Source: Sulfurovum sp. (GTDB lineage: Bacteria > Campylobacterota > Campylobacteria > Campylobacterales > Sulfurovaceae). Taken from it: 64,000 nt of DNA. Shown one piece after another: positions 27,383-36,984 of the stretch (positions are counted from its first letter, which is position 1; each line of letters opens with the position of its first letter). Below the pieces are notes generated by a model. The model did no database searches. It had not been told where the DNA came from and saw only the letters and a list, made by a program, of their open reading frames with translations. Where the stretch lies: the NCBI GenBank assembly GCA_027063305.1, contig JAMORY010000033.1, forward strand, positions 19,367-83,366, in the 5' to 3' direction. A program made the position numbers and the translations under genes.

Positions 27383-28102
27383 CTACTTCGTACGGTTATG
27401 TTCACACTCACAGGTAAGAATAAAGTGAGCGATCCCATCAAGCTGCTTTGGGGTCAAGTCCGTATATGTCCGCATCGGAATGGTATACTGCGGCCACTTC
27501 CCTTTACTGCCGTGTAAGATCGCTTCTTTTATAGGTGCAATTCCCTCTTTGGCATACTTCTTTCCGATCTGTGCAAAAGAGGGGGCGATCTTTCCTGCGG
27601 CAGCAATATGGCACATTTTACAATCTTTGGTTGCCAATACCTGCTGTGCAGGCGGTAGTGCATCGATCTTTGCTTTCTCCTGCAAGATCTCCAGCATCTT
27701 CATCTGATCGTAAGTATCGAAAATATGGTGCGCGATCGCTTCAAGCTCATCTTCACTCACATTTCCTTTTTGCGAAGGCATCACCCCGTAGGTATCCAGA
27801 CTCTTTTTATTACAGTATGACTTGGAGCGATCGGGGCTGATCACATAGGACTTGACGAACTCGATAAATTTTCCACGAAGTTCGGAAGGGTTGTTGACCG
27901 TCATCCAATCTTTCAAATGCACTGTAACCGTATAGAGTGGAGGGGCAAGCTCTTTATCGCTGGTTTTAGGAGGCATATCAAGATTATGACACTTGGCACA
28001 CTTTTCTTGTGTCAACTTCTCTCCATTTAGATCCACATGATGCTTTTGTGTTCCGCAACCGCTTAAAAGTAAAATAGCAACAACGCCGATATATCGCAAC
28101 AT
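27383..28102 (-). CDS. Di-haem cytochrome c lipoprotein
   Basis: 239 aa with a lipobox (LLLSGC at residues 11-16) and two haem motifs, CAKCH (near 38) and CKMCH (near 163). Each motif opens a class I-like domain. The second domain has the AAAGKIAPSFAQIGKKY pattern and IPMRTYTD (possible Met ligand). It may shuttle electrons in the periplasm while anchored to a membrane. It is convergent with nrdB, 2 bp apart. No FNR-type box was found upstream. The partner is unknown. Confidence 0.85.
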   Translation of the reverse strand: MLRYIGVVAILLLSGCGTQKHHVDLNGEKLTQEKCAKCHNLDMPPKTSDKELAPPLYTVTVHLKDWMTVNNPSELRGKFIEFVKSYVISPDRSKSYCNKKSLDTYGVMPSQKGNVSEDELEAIAHHIFDTYDQMKMLEILQEKAKIDALPPAQQVLATKDCKMCHIAAAGKIAPSFAQIGKKYAKEGIAPIKEAILHGSKGKWPQYTIPMRTYTDLTPKQLDGIAHFILTCECEHNRTK

Positions 28103-28166
28103 ACATAATCCTATATTAATTTTTTCATAATTATATGTTATCTATATTAATCTAGGGTTACTGCCG

Positions 28167-29933
28167 CTACTTTTGATAGATCACCTCCGAGTCATTGATC
28201 GTTCGCAACACCTCAATATCTCGCAGTCTCTTTTTATCAGTTTTGAGTGGATTGTGTGAGAGAATAACAAAGTCCGCTTGCTTCCCAACCTCGATCGTTC
28301 CTTTTTCATTCTCTTCAAAGTGCTGATACGCCGCATTGATCGTGACCGCTTTGAGCGCTTCATAGACCGTCATCGCCTGATCTTCACCATAGACAGTCCC
28401 TTTGATCGAGGTACGGTTGACAGCAAAAGAGATCATATCGAGAATATTCGTCGGTGTCACCGGCGAGTCGTGATGGATCGTATAGGGGATCTCCCTGTCA
28501 ATAATGCTTCGCATCGGGTTCATGTGTGCTGTACGTTTGGGTCCTAAAAAGCGTGTTGCATGGCGATCACCCCAGTAGTAAAGGTGACTTGGGAACATCG
28601 TTAACGTCATACCAAGCTTCTTTACCTCATCGAGCTGATCTTCTCTAATCGTCTGTGCATGAACAATGGTCGTACGGTGATCGCCTTGAGGCTTGGCTTT
28701 CTCCATGGATTTAAGCAGCATATCGATCGCCCCGTCACCGTTACAGTGCACCATCAGATGCCACCCTTTTTTCAACGCATCGGTAACAATCGCGTCAAGC
28801 TCATTTTGCTTGTAGCTTGGACGGCTGACAAAGCCTTTTGATGTGATCTTTGCATCAGGATGATGCGCATGGACGGCACGGTTCCTCTCTCCCAAAAGTA
28901 GCGGCGCTTTAAACTCCGCGTTACACGCAGATCCTTCTGGCTCCAGCTCTTTGGGTACGACAAAATAGGGCTTGGAGAGGTAGGCGGTATAGCCTTGGAT
29001 GGAACCATCCATAATCACCTTTAACCCACCCATACGAAAGTGATCTTTGTAGTGTTTTGTACGGTTGTAGTCTGCCAAAAGCACTGCGTTGTCAGGATTG
29101 GGGTAGGCGATCACATCAAGTTTGAGTCTCCCCTCTTTTGCCATTGCTTGCAGTAGCTTGACAAAATCAGGCAGCGCCCCTCCACACTCCTGTGCGGTGG
29201 TCATCCCCTTTGCGGCATACTGTGTCATCAGCGTTTTCTCAATGGCACCCATCGCCACTTCGGGTGCGACAGGAGTGATCTTCATCATCACCTGTGTAAA
29301 GGCCGGTCCCTCTTCCATCACACCGGTCAAGTGCCCTTTCTCATCACGGTAGAACTTGCCTCCTTTGGGGTCTTTGACACTCTCGTCAATACCTGCTATC
29401 TTCAGTGCCAAAGAGTTGGCAACCCCAAAGTGGCTGGAGCTGTGCATAATGTAAATAGGGTGTTCGGTAGAGATCGCATCAAGATCTGCCTTGGTCGGGT
29501 GACGCTGCTCTTTCATCCCCGTATCGTCATAGTTCATTCCTATAACCCACTCTCCGGGTTTGAGATGATGATCGCTGATATACGTTTTAAGTGTCTGCTG
29601 TAGTTTTGCAATAGAATCCACAGTACCGATAGGCGGTGCGTTCAAGTCGGCATAGGCAACCAGAAGGGTGGTCAGAAGCAAGTGTCCATGCGGATCAAAA
29701 AAGGCGGGCAGCATCGTACTGCCGTTAAGATCGACCATTCTAGCATGAGGGAAACGCTTTAGGGCATCTGACTCTTTCCCAACAAAGAGGATCTTTCCAT
29801 CCTCTTCGACGACCGACTCTACATAGTGAGGTTTCTTACCTTGCATCGTTACAATATCCCCACCGCTATAGAGCAGAGGCTTCGCTACAAGCAGACTACA
29901 ACCTGCTACCATCCATGCCAACGTTCGCTTCAT
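28167..29933 (-). CDS. Exported amidohydrolase (YtcJ-like, amidohydrolase 3 family)
   Basis: 588 aa with a signal peptide (MKRTLAWMVAGCSLLVAKP). It has the metal motif FDPHGHLLL (near residue 80), further ligand regions MHSSSHFG and MVHCNGDGAIDM, and a C-terminal composite domain (IEVGKQADFVILSHNPL). Members hydrolyse C-N bonds of small amides, but the substrate cannot be read from sequence. The ATG overlaps the stop of the M20 gene by one base, so they are co-translated. Export of this family to the periplasm is unusual. Confidence 0.85.
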   Translation of the reverse strand: MKRTLAWMVAGCSLLVAKPLLYSGGDIVTMQGKKPHYVESVVEEDGKILFVGKESDALKRFPHARMVDLNGSTMLPAFFDPHGHLLLTTLLVAYADLNAPPIGTVDSIAKLQQTLKTYISDHHLKPGEWVIGMNYDDTGMKEQRHPTKADLDAISTEHPIYIMHSSSHFGVANSLALKIAGIDESVKDPKGGKFYRDEKGHLTGVMEEGPAFTQVMMKITPVAPEVAMGAIEKTLMTQYAAKGMTTAQECGGALPDFVKLLQAMAKEGRLKLDVIAYPNPDNAVLLADYNRTKHYKDHFRMGGLKVIMDGSIQGYTAYLSKPYFVVPKELEPEGSACNAEFKAPLLLGERNRAVHAHHPDAKITSKGFVSRPSYKQNELDAIVTDALKKGWHLMVHCNGDGAIDMLLKSMEKAKPQGDHRTTIVHAQTIREDQLDEVKKLGMTLTMFPSHLYYWGDRHATRFLGPKRTAHMNPMRSIIDREIPYTIHHDSPVTPTNILDMISFAVNRTSIKGTVYGEDQAMTVYEALKAVTINAAYQHFEENEKGTIEVGKQADFVILSHNPLKTDKKRLRDIEVLRTINDSEVIYQK

Positions 29934-31261
29934 CACTTCTTCTCTGTGATCTTAGGGTCATTAAAGAAGTGCAGTAAGAGGTTACTTCCCGCTTTCACGG
30001 CTAAAGGAATGGCGGCAGGATCGACCACATAGTTTCCATTGTGATTACTAAATGGCAATGCCTTCCCCTCTTTTTGCGCTTTGGCAAAAACCTTCGGGTC
30101 TGCCGTACCGATGAACATATGCAGATACTTTGCTTTAGTCTTGTTGAATACCAGGTGGTGGAAGTCCTCCGAACCCATCGAACGCGGTGCCTCGGCCAAA
30201 ACACCCTTTTCACCGAACACATCCACCAGTGCAGGACGTGCCTTTTCCACCAGTTGAGGATCATTGATTACCGGATATGCCCACCCTTTACGCTTCATAG
30301 TCGGGTACTTCTTCTTCGGCATCCCGTATGCATAGGCAATGGAGTCGTTAATGCGCTTGATCGCTTCAACCATCAGATCTCTGTCTTTTTCATCGTACCA
30401 GCGCAAGTTGAGCTTCAACTCCGCCGTAGCCGGAATGACATTGTTGTCACTTCCTGCCTGTACCGAACCTACCGTAAGCACTGCCGCATGCTGCGCATCG
30501 ACCGCACGGCTGACAATGAACTGATACTGCACGATCGCCGATGCCGCCATGAGTACCGGGTCTTTGGTCAGGTGTGGTGTCGAACCATGCCCTCCCACAC
30601 CGTAGAATGTCACATCGAGCTGATCGGTTCCTGCCATACGCTCTCCTTTGGCTAGCACCGCCGTTCCTGTCGGAATGGGTGCGGTATGCATGCTCAGCAG
30701 TACATCGGGCTTTGGTACACCTTTGTCATACATGCCGTCATCGACCATGGCACGCGCCCCTTCAATAAGCTCTTCGGCAGGCTGGAATACCAGTACCAGT
30801 GTTCCATGCCACTTATCCTTCATCTCCTTCATCGTCTTGGCGATCCCCAACAGCCATGCCGTATGCGCATCGTGTCCGCATGCATGCATCACCGGTGTGA
30901 GTGAACCGTCTTCTCGCTTGACGCTCTTTGTGCTGGCATAAGGAAGCCCCGTTACCTCCTTGACCGCATTGGCATCCATATCGGCACGGAACATCAGAAC
31001 TGGTCCCTTGCCATTCTTCAAAATACCGACCACTCCGGTCTTGGCAATGCCTGTAATGGTCTTATACCCCAGTGCTTTCAACTCTTTTTCTACGATCTTG
31101 GAGGTTTCACTCTCCATAAACCCCAGTTCGGGGTTTTTGTGTATCGTTTTAAATATTTCCGTAATATGCGCCTCATTTGCTTTGACACTCTTTTCGATCG
31201 TATCGGGTACTTTCGCATAAAGTGCAGCAACCGTACTAAGTAAAATAATCGTCTTTTTCAT
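29933..31261 (-). CDS. Exported M20-family amidohydrolase/peptidase (hippurate hydrolase-like)
   Basis: 442 aa with a signal peptide (MKKTIILLSTVAALYA). The M20D motifs are HKNPELGFMESET (near residue 40), FRADMDANAV (near 95), MHACGHDAHTAWLLG (near 130), PAEELIEGARAMVDDG and GSEDFHHL. These residues bind two metals and cleave N-acyl amino acids or similar amides. Together with the following amidohydrolase it forms a periplasmic hydrolase pair downstream of nirF and a thioredoxin-like gene, all on one strand. Confidence 0.9.
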   Translation of the reverse strand: MKKTIILLSTVAALYAKVPDTIEKSVKANEAHITEIFKTIHKNPELGFMESETSKIVEKELKALGYKTITGIAKTGVVGILKNGKGPVLMFRADMDANAVKEVTGLPYASTKSVKREDGSLTPVMHACGHDAHTAWLLGIAKTMKEMKDKWHGTLVLVFQPAEELIEGARAMVDDGMYDKGVPKPDVLLSMHTAPIPTGTAVLAKGERMAGTDQLDVTFYGVGGHGSTPHLTKDPVLMAASAIVQYQFIVSRAVDAQHAAVLTVGSVQAGSDNNVIPATAELKLNLRWYDEKDRDLMVEAIKRINDSIAYAYGMPKKKYPTMKRKGWAYPVINDPQLVEKARPALVDVFGEKGVLAEAPRSMGSEDFHHLVFNKTKAKYLHMFIGTADPKVFAKAQKEGKALPFSNHNGNYVVDPAAIPLAVKAGSNLLLHFFNDPKITEKK

Positions 31262-31336
31262 ACTTCTTCCTTCTTTTTTCTATAAAATATAGTAATCGAT
31301 TATAGCATAAGAAGATCACACAAAGATTGAATAATC

Positions 31337-31747
31337 TTACTGTTTTTTTTGAAGTTTCAGTACATGTAGAATATTTGTCAATACTTCAGGAGTGATCTCC
31401 TCTCCATAGAGAGAAGGCACCATAAAGCGTTCTATCTTATCAACTATGAAAAGTGCGGGAAATTCGGTGGTATAGTAAAGTTCGATAGGATAACTTACTC
31501 TACTGCCATAGGTAATAAGTACCGTGATCATCTTATCTCGGATGGCTTGAAGATAGGGCTGGTTGGCAAAAACCTCTTTAAGCACGGCTTGTGTTCGCGG
31601 ATCGTCTGCTTTTACAAGCAGTACCAGCAATGGTTTCTCTTGTGCAAGTGCTTCACGGTACGCATGGTCATAGTTGCCACGCCAAGAGAGATTTTGTGCA
31701 AGAAGCGAAGTAAACAGCAGGAGAGAAAGAAGAAAAAGTTTCATCAT
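31337..31747 (-). CDS. Exported thioredoxin-like protein
   Basis: 136 aa with a signal peptide (MKLFLLSLLLFTSLLA). The remainder reads like a thioredoxin fold of the DUF255/thioredoxin_7 type (YREALAQEKPLLVLLV, then FANQPYLQAIRDKMITVLI, then TEFPALFIVD). The CxxC pair is missing, replaced by ADDPR, so it is unlikely to be a disulfide oxidoreductase. It lies 36 bp after nirF and may be in its operon. Its role is unknown. Confidence 0.7.
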   Translation of the reverse strand: MMKLFLLSLLLFTSLLAQNLSWRGNYDHAYREALAQEKPLLVLLVKADDPRTQAVLKEVFANQPYLQAIRDKMITVLITYGSRVSYPIELYYTTEFPALFIVDKIERFMVPSLYGEEITPEVLTNILHVLKLQKKQ

Positions 31748-31782
31748 ATATCCTCTCTTACCTTTCTCTCATCGTACAAAGA

Positions 31783-32874
31783 CTACTTCGTACGGTAGAG
31801 GAAGATCCCAGACGGGTGCTTGACCTGGTAGATGTCACGCTGCAAAAACCAATCTTGCGTATTGATGACACTCACCTGATTGGCATCATTAACCGATACA
31901 TAAAGATCAGGATATTCGTCCGACCATCTCACATGCAGTACTTTCCCCGGGAAGTCAAAGGTTTTGATCACCTTTAGACTCTTCGTATCGACGATCTGGA
32001 TCGTAGGAAAATCTTTCCCCGAAAAAGTTACGGCAATATACTTTTTATCCGGACTTAACGACGTAAATACAGGAAGTCCCTGCATATCGATATTCTTGAT
32101 GAACTTGAAATCCTTATCATAGACCATCACCTTGTTATCACCCACTGACGGAATGAATACCTTGTCATCACTGATCGACCAGAAACCAAAGTGCGGTACC
32201 TTCAACACCGGTTTGTTCCCCTCTGCTGTCACATCGATCTGCTTGTAGGTCATGGAATCCAGATCGATCACACCAAACCCTTTGGTCAGGAAGAACCCGA
32301 CAATGTAGGTATTGTCCTTGATCATCGCATCAAACGGCATCTGTCCAACCTTGAACTCTTTATATATCTTGAATTTCGGCAACCCTTTACCGGCATTCTC
32401 ATCTTTGAGCACTGTCACCTTATCATTGTCCATCTGCGCAAAAACAATCATATCTTTATAGATCTTGATCCCTACGTTCTTCGAACCTGTGACGATCTTA
32501 TCGATGGGTTTAAGATCACGGGTCAAAATGTCGACCGATTTGTCATCATAGTTGGCAACGGCAACATAGTTCTTCCCAATCACAAACCCGATAGCGGATT
32601 TGGATGTCTTATACTCCGCTTCCACCTTCTCCGTTTTCGGATCAAACTTCACTACATACCCGTCACGGCTGATCAGATACCCGTCATCTCCGTCGAACTT
32701 GATGATCCCATGGTTCATGTTGTGCATATGCTCCATATGCCTTCTGGTCAACCCGTCTTCAATGATCGCTACGGACTCACTCTCTCGCTCTACAACAAAA
32801 TACTTCTCTTTCGCACTTACCGAGGTAGTCAAAAATACTCCGGCTAACACTACAGCAGACAATACTATCTTCAT
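31783..32874 (-). CDS. nirF: Haem d1 biosynthesis protein NirF
   Basis: 363 aa with a signal peptide (cleavage after SVSA) and an eight-bladed propeller-like repeat pattern, related to the d1 domain of NirS but without a haem c domain. The conserved start MNHGIIKFDGDDGYLISRDG, with the His thought to bind the d1 precursor, is at residues about 52-72. NirF acts late in haem d1 synthesis in the periplasm. An FNR-type box and TACAAT lie just upstream. No NirN gene is present in the window. Confidence 0.85.
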   Translation of the reverse strand: MKIVLSAVVLAGVFLTTSVSAKEKYFVVERESESVAIIEDGLTRRHMEHMHNMNHGIIKFDGDDGYLISRDGYVVKFDPKTEKVEAEYKTSKSAIGFVIGKNYVAVANYDDKSVDILTRDLKPIDKIVTGSKNVGIKIYKDMIVFAQMDNDKVTVLKDENAGKGLPKFKIYKEFKVGQMPFDAMIKDNTYIVGFFLTKGFGVIDLDSMTYKQIDVTAEGNKPVLKVPHFGFWSISDDKVFIPSVGDNKVMVYDKDFKFIKNIDMQGLPVFTSLSPDKKYIAVTFSGKDFPTIQIVDTKSLKVIKTFDFPGKVLHVRWSDEYPDLYVSVNDANQVSVINTQDWFLQRDIYQVKHPSGIFLYRTK

Positions 32875-32932
32875 CTATCCATCCTTTTTAAATCATTGCA
32901 ACTATTGTACATTAACTTCCATAATAACGGTG

Positions 32933-32946
32933 TTGAGTTGGGTCAA
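32933..32946 (-). promoter_or_regulatory. FNR/NNR-type box variant upstream of nirF
   Basis: TTGAGTTGGGTCAA keeps the TTGA...TCAA core with two non-consensus bases. On the minus strand TACAAT (32904-32909) begins 30.5 bp from its centre, giving a start near 32897 and a leader of about 23 nt. It could also form a small hairpin (GAGTTG/CAACTC). Confidence 0.6.
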
Positions 32947-32951
32947 CTCCT

Positions 32952-34406
32952 TTAAAACTTTTTCCAAAAACTGCGGCTAAAGAGCAAAAAAACCGTATAG
33001 AACTCCAAACGTCCCACAATCATTGCAAAAGAGAGAATGATCTTGTCAACATCACTGAAAAAAGCATAGTTCTGTGCCGGTCCGGTCAGTGCGAACCCAG
33101 GACCTATATTTCCTACTATAGCCAGTGCAGTCGAGACCGATGTCATAGCGTCAAATCCCCATCCGAACAGGTAGAGGGTAACAAGCATATTGGTCATAAC
33201 AAAAAGGAAAATAAACCCGGTAGTCGAAGAGATGATATGGAACGAGACCTTTTGACGGTCAATGAACACATCCGCCACCGCACGGGGATGCAGTATTCGG
33301 GTAAATTGAAGCATAATATTCTTAAAAAGTACGATATAGCGTATCACCTTCACGCCACCGGCAGTCGAACCAGCATTCCCCCCCAACAAGCATCGCCAAA
33401 AAGATCACTGTGATCGCAATGTGCCCCACTGTGCATAATCGAGTGTGGCAAACCCAGTTGTTGTCAGCACCGAAGCGATGGTAAAAAACGAATATGTCAA
33501 TGCATGGGTGTAGCTGTCTGCATCAACAAGTATATCGGTCATACTTAAACCTAACGAGAGTACGAAGAAAATCAGTAGATACCATATCACCTCTTCACGT
33601 TTATACCCCTCCACACTTCCCGTACTCAGAAATTTCAAGTGTGCAAGGAAATTGATCCCAGATATAACCATAAAGAAGGTCATGATCCAGATGATCCACG
33701 GCGAATCAAAGTAGCCCATGGATGCATTTTTGGTCGAGAAGCCTCCCGTAGAGATGGTAGAGAAGGCCTGGTTAAGGGCATCGAACCAGCCCATCCCCGC
33801 TACTTTAAGAGCGATCATATCTGCTATGGTAAAGAGTACATAGACACCCCACAGCCTTAATGCAATATCCTTCACTTTCGGTGTGATCTTCTCCATCTTG
33901 ATTCCCGTTGACTCTGCTTTAAAGAGCGCCATGGAGCCGCTTGGATTAATGAGAGAGAAGAGCCCCACACCAAGTACGATGATCCCCATACCACCAAGCC
34001 AATGCATGAGACTGCGCAAGTATAGAATAACATGCGGCAGTGATTCGATATCACCGTAGATCGTCGCTCCCGTAGTCGTAAACCCGCTGACAGACTCAAA
34101 AAAGGCATCCGACCCGTTCACTCCGGTAAGTAACACCAGCGGTACGGCACCCCCGATCCCCAGCAGTATCCAAACCAGATTGACAGAGAGTATCCCCTCT
34201 TTAATGCTCAACTTCATACGGTACTGTCGAAGCAGCAAAAAGAGTAATCCGTTCACCCCAAGAAGAAAGAGTACAAACCATGAGAATAGCCTGACATCTT
34301 CACCATAGTACCACCCCACACAGAGTGCACTGAAAAAAAAGATTCCCAATGCAATACCGATCACGGAAAGAAACTTCAACACATTTTTTACTGTGCGTAG
34401 ATCCAT
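32952..34406 (-). pseudogene. trkH: TrkH potassium transporter subunit, interrupted by two compensating frameshifts
   Basis: The gene would encode a roughly 484 aa K+-translocating membrane protein. The upstream part (34406 to about 33415) carries the pore segments SGFTTTGATIYGD and ISTGGFSTKN and reaches TTTGFATLDYAQWGT. It then runs into a TGA at 33405-33407. The downstream part (33389 to 32952) resumes with GGNAGSTAGGVKVIR and ends normally. One base is missing near 33418 (TT where TTT gives TFAITVIFLAMLVGG), and one extra G lies in the G7 run at 33378-33384. Together they restore the frame. It overlaps trkA by 19 bp. Decay or homopolymer sequencing error both fit. Confidence 0.85.
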
Positions 34407-35698
34407 GCTTCCATCTCATCTTTGGCATCAGCCGTACCAAACATCACAATAATGTCATTCTCTGCAATCTGATGGATTTCCAACATTTTGTAAATTCTCT
34501 CTTCTCGGATCAGCAGCACATCTGAAGACGGTACTTTTATCAACGTAAGCTGCTTCCCGATCAGCGGTGAGTCACGGTAGACTTTACGCATAAAAAGTAC
34601 TGCCCATCCACCACAGAAAATCCGTTGCGTAACAATGGCACTGGAGGATATTTTCTCCAAAATAGCATAGTGTGCCCCTGCTTTGCTTCCACGAACAACC
34701 ACTACACCCATTTTATGCATAAGATCATAATAGGATTTGTCATTATTGATCGCAATCACTTTGGGAATACCGTACTCTTTGGCTTCAACACACTTGACTA
34801 TGTTCTTCTCATCATTCTGCCCTGCGGCAATGACCATATCAGCATACTTGATTCCCTCCTCTTCAAAGAGTCTATGGTCATCATAAGCAGCATGAATGAT
34901 ACGCACCCGTCCCTCCAGAAAAGCGGAGGCATCTTTACACAATCGTCTCTCCTTTTCGATCATCTTGATCTCAAGGTCTTTTTCAATCAAAACTTTGGCA
35001 ATCTTCTGCGCCTGCATATTGGCACCGAATATCACCACTTTTTTAATCGATGCAGGCATTGCATTCTCTATCTTCTGTGCGATCGCTTCAATTGCCGAAA
35101 CATCACCAAAAAAATAGACAAGACTATGCTGCCGTATCTCTTCTGTATCCGAAGGGATAAAAAAGACCTTCTCCCTCTCAATACCGGCTACATTCACCAT
35201 ATCACTGCACAGATCTCTGACACTGAGTGACATACCCTTATTGACTTTAACGGAGATCAACTTTAATCGGGTCTGATGAAACACTTTGACATTGTTTGCT
35301 TTAGGAAAGGCAAGCAGTGCTTTGACCTTGTTTGCCATAGTAATATCAGGAAAAATTGCATAGTCTATATGCAGTTTTTCCATTACATGGCTCTTTAAGA
35401 ATCCGTCATTTTTTAAGCGGACGATCTTTCACTTAACCTCAACGACATCCTCTACGATCAAGGTAGAGAGGAGACTTGCTTCATCCGAATCGGTCATGGC
35501 TATAAAGAGATCGACCTTCTCATAGAGAAGTGACCTATAGGTTTTGGGATCTTCCACATCCCCTTTAATGGTCAAGATATCGATCTCATCCTCAAGACGG
35601 TCCAGTTTCTCCTGATCTTTATCGATCACCACCACACTGTGACGGAAGGAGAGCGATCATGCAAGGGAGTATCCTACCGTTCCCGCGCCTGCAATCAT
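34388..35698 (-). pseudogene. trkA: TrkA potassium uptake regulator, interrupted by two in-frame TGA codons
   Basis: Read through, the frame encodes a full TrkA with two RCK halves. It has MIAGAGTVGYSLA then TGA (35657-35659) then SLSFRHSVVVIDKD, and later VEDVVEVK then TGA (35429-35431) then KIVRLKNDGFL, continuing into the long frame from 35383. At both places an Arg is plausible, so each looks like a CGA to TGA change. AAGGAG sits 8 bp before an ATA codon (35705-35707) in the start position; the nearest ATG is at 35696-35698. Reading frame and residue conservation are otherwise intact. It is followed by trkH, which is also broken. Confidence 0.85.
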
Positions 35699-35740
35699 AA
35701 TATCTATCGGGTATGCTCCTTATACCAAAAGCATACTCCT

Positions 35741-36850
35741 CTAAAACTTTAATTCCTCTTTCTTGATCAGTTGCGGTTGGGTTAGGTTCTCATCTTTAAG
35801 GTCGATCACACGGGAGCAGTCGCTCTTTGCCAACTGTACATAAAAAGCAACCACAACCTTATCACCTTTTTGAAGAGCGGGCGTATCGTAGTGCAGTACC
35901 TTTGTCTCTTTTGCGTTAAGGTTATGTACATGACCTTCCGTTGCATGTGCAGGAATGATAACCTTTTGTCCGTTTTGCTTGAAACTATAAGCAAAATATC
36001 CTTGAGCATCTTCACTTGGCATATTTTTGTAGTTCTGCCAAATCGTTTTACCACTTCTTATCACTTCAATTTTAAGGAACTTTGCCCGTGCAGGCTGAAT
36101 GATCAATGGATGTTCCATCTTATTGGTCAGTGTAACATCGATACCTTTTTGCGATGCGGAGATATTGATATCCACCCCCGTTTTTCTAAATGCTTCATCG
36201 TGGATACCCAAAAATCGATGGCTAGCATGTTGCCCACGTGCACGCTTGTCCATCTTCTCGACACCACCTTCGACTTCAGGCATATGACACTTGATACAAC
36301 CTTTACTGTCCTGATCCTCACCCATCGCACGGAAGATCGTTACGTTATTGTCATTCAGTTTGTGCGAGTGGCACCCCATACAAACCTTTTGACCGTAAAT
36401 AGGGTTATTGACAGAAGAGTGTTTATCGCTATCATCCGGGTTATTCAACCTTCCGTAAAGAGTCGGCTTGTAGTTTGCCGCCTGTCTTGCTTTGGTATTG
36501 ATGTTGAAACGGTGTGCTTTTTTGACATACGCGATCGTATGGCAAAAATAACAAGAGACTGCATCCGTATGGGTTTTATTACTCTTATCAGGTCTGGCAT
36601 CTCCGCTAATAAGTGCTTTGAGATTATCAGCCATTGGCATATGACATCTGGCACAATCGTAAGTCTTGGTACTTACTTTATCGGCGATCTTACAGTGAAG
36701 CGTATCGTTAAAATAGCCTTTGGCATGCATAGAGGATTGAAACTCCTCATAGATCTTCTCATGACATTCGTTACAAGAGTGGTTATCAAGATATTTTTGT
36801 GCAAAAAGAGAGGTATAAAAAAGGAGAGTTAAGATTAAAAGATATTTCAT
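35741..36850 (-). CDS. Second periplasmic five-haem cytochrome c
   Basis: 369 aa with a signal peptide (MKYLLILTLLFYTSLFA) and five CxxCH motifs: CNECH, CARCH, CYFCH, CMGCH and CIKCH. It follows the same plan as the cytochrome at 14485-15624: YEEFQSSMHA after haem 1, haems within about 210 residues, ASHRFLGIHD (compare THAFHGISIHD in the other), then a haem-free beta-rich C-terminal domain. It sits directly downstream of nirS in the same direction after a hairpin. No FNR-type box was seen for it. The substrate is unknown. Confidence 0.85.
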   Translation of the reverse strand: MKYLLILTLLFYTSLFAQKYLDNHSCNECHEKIYEEFQSSMHAKGYFNDTLHCKIADKVSTKTYDCARCHMPMADNLKALISGDARPDKSNKTHTDAVSCYFCHTIAYVKKAHRFNINTKARQAANYKPTLYGRLNNPDDSDKHSSVNNPIYGQKVCMGCHSHKLNDNNVTIFRAMGEDQDSKGCIKCHMPEVEGGVEKMDKRARGQHASHRFLGIHDEAFRKTGVDINISASQKGIDVTLTNKMEHPLIIQPARAKFLKIEVIRSGKTIWQNYKNMPSEDAQGYFAYSFKQNGQKVIIPAHATEGHVHNLNAKETKVLHYDTPALQKGDKVVVAFYVQLAKSDCSRVIDLKDENLTQPQLIKKEELKF

Positions 36851-36942
36851 TATGTTTCTTCTTCAAGTGGAATCATTACACAGAAAGTCTATCGAAGATC
36901 AAGTTAAATTAAAAACCTTCTGTCTACTGATTCAAAATATGC

Positions 36943-36962
36943 AGAGGAGAAAAAACTCCTCT
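36943..36962 (-). terminator. Hairpin terminator downstream of nirS
   Basis: A 7 bp stem (AGAGGAG 36943-36949 with CTCCTCT 36956-36962) and a 6-base T/A loop, 22 bp past the nirS stop. The flanking DNA is AT-rich but has no long T run. Confidence 0.55.
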
Positions 36963-36984
36963 ACATTATAAAATTGTAAAGCTA

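Noticed and set aside
34388..35698. TGA in trkA as selenocysteine or a recoded codon
   Set aside because: No catalytic Cys is expected at these places, no SECIS-like hairpin was seen, and TGA is a normal stop elsewhere in the window.
36889..36902. An FNR-type half-site upstream of the second five-haem cytochrome
   Set aside because: Only one half (ATCAA) matches and no -10 hexamer is found at the expected spacing.
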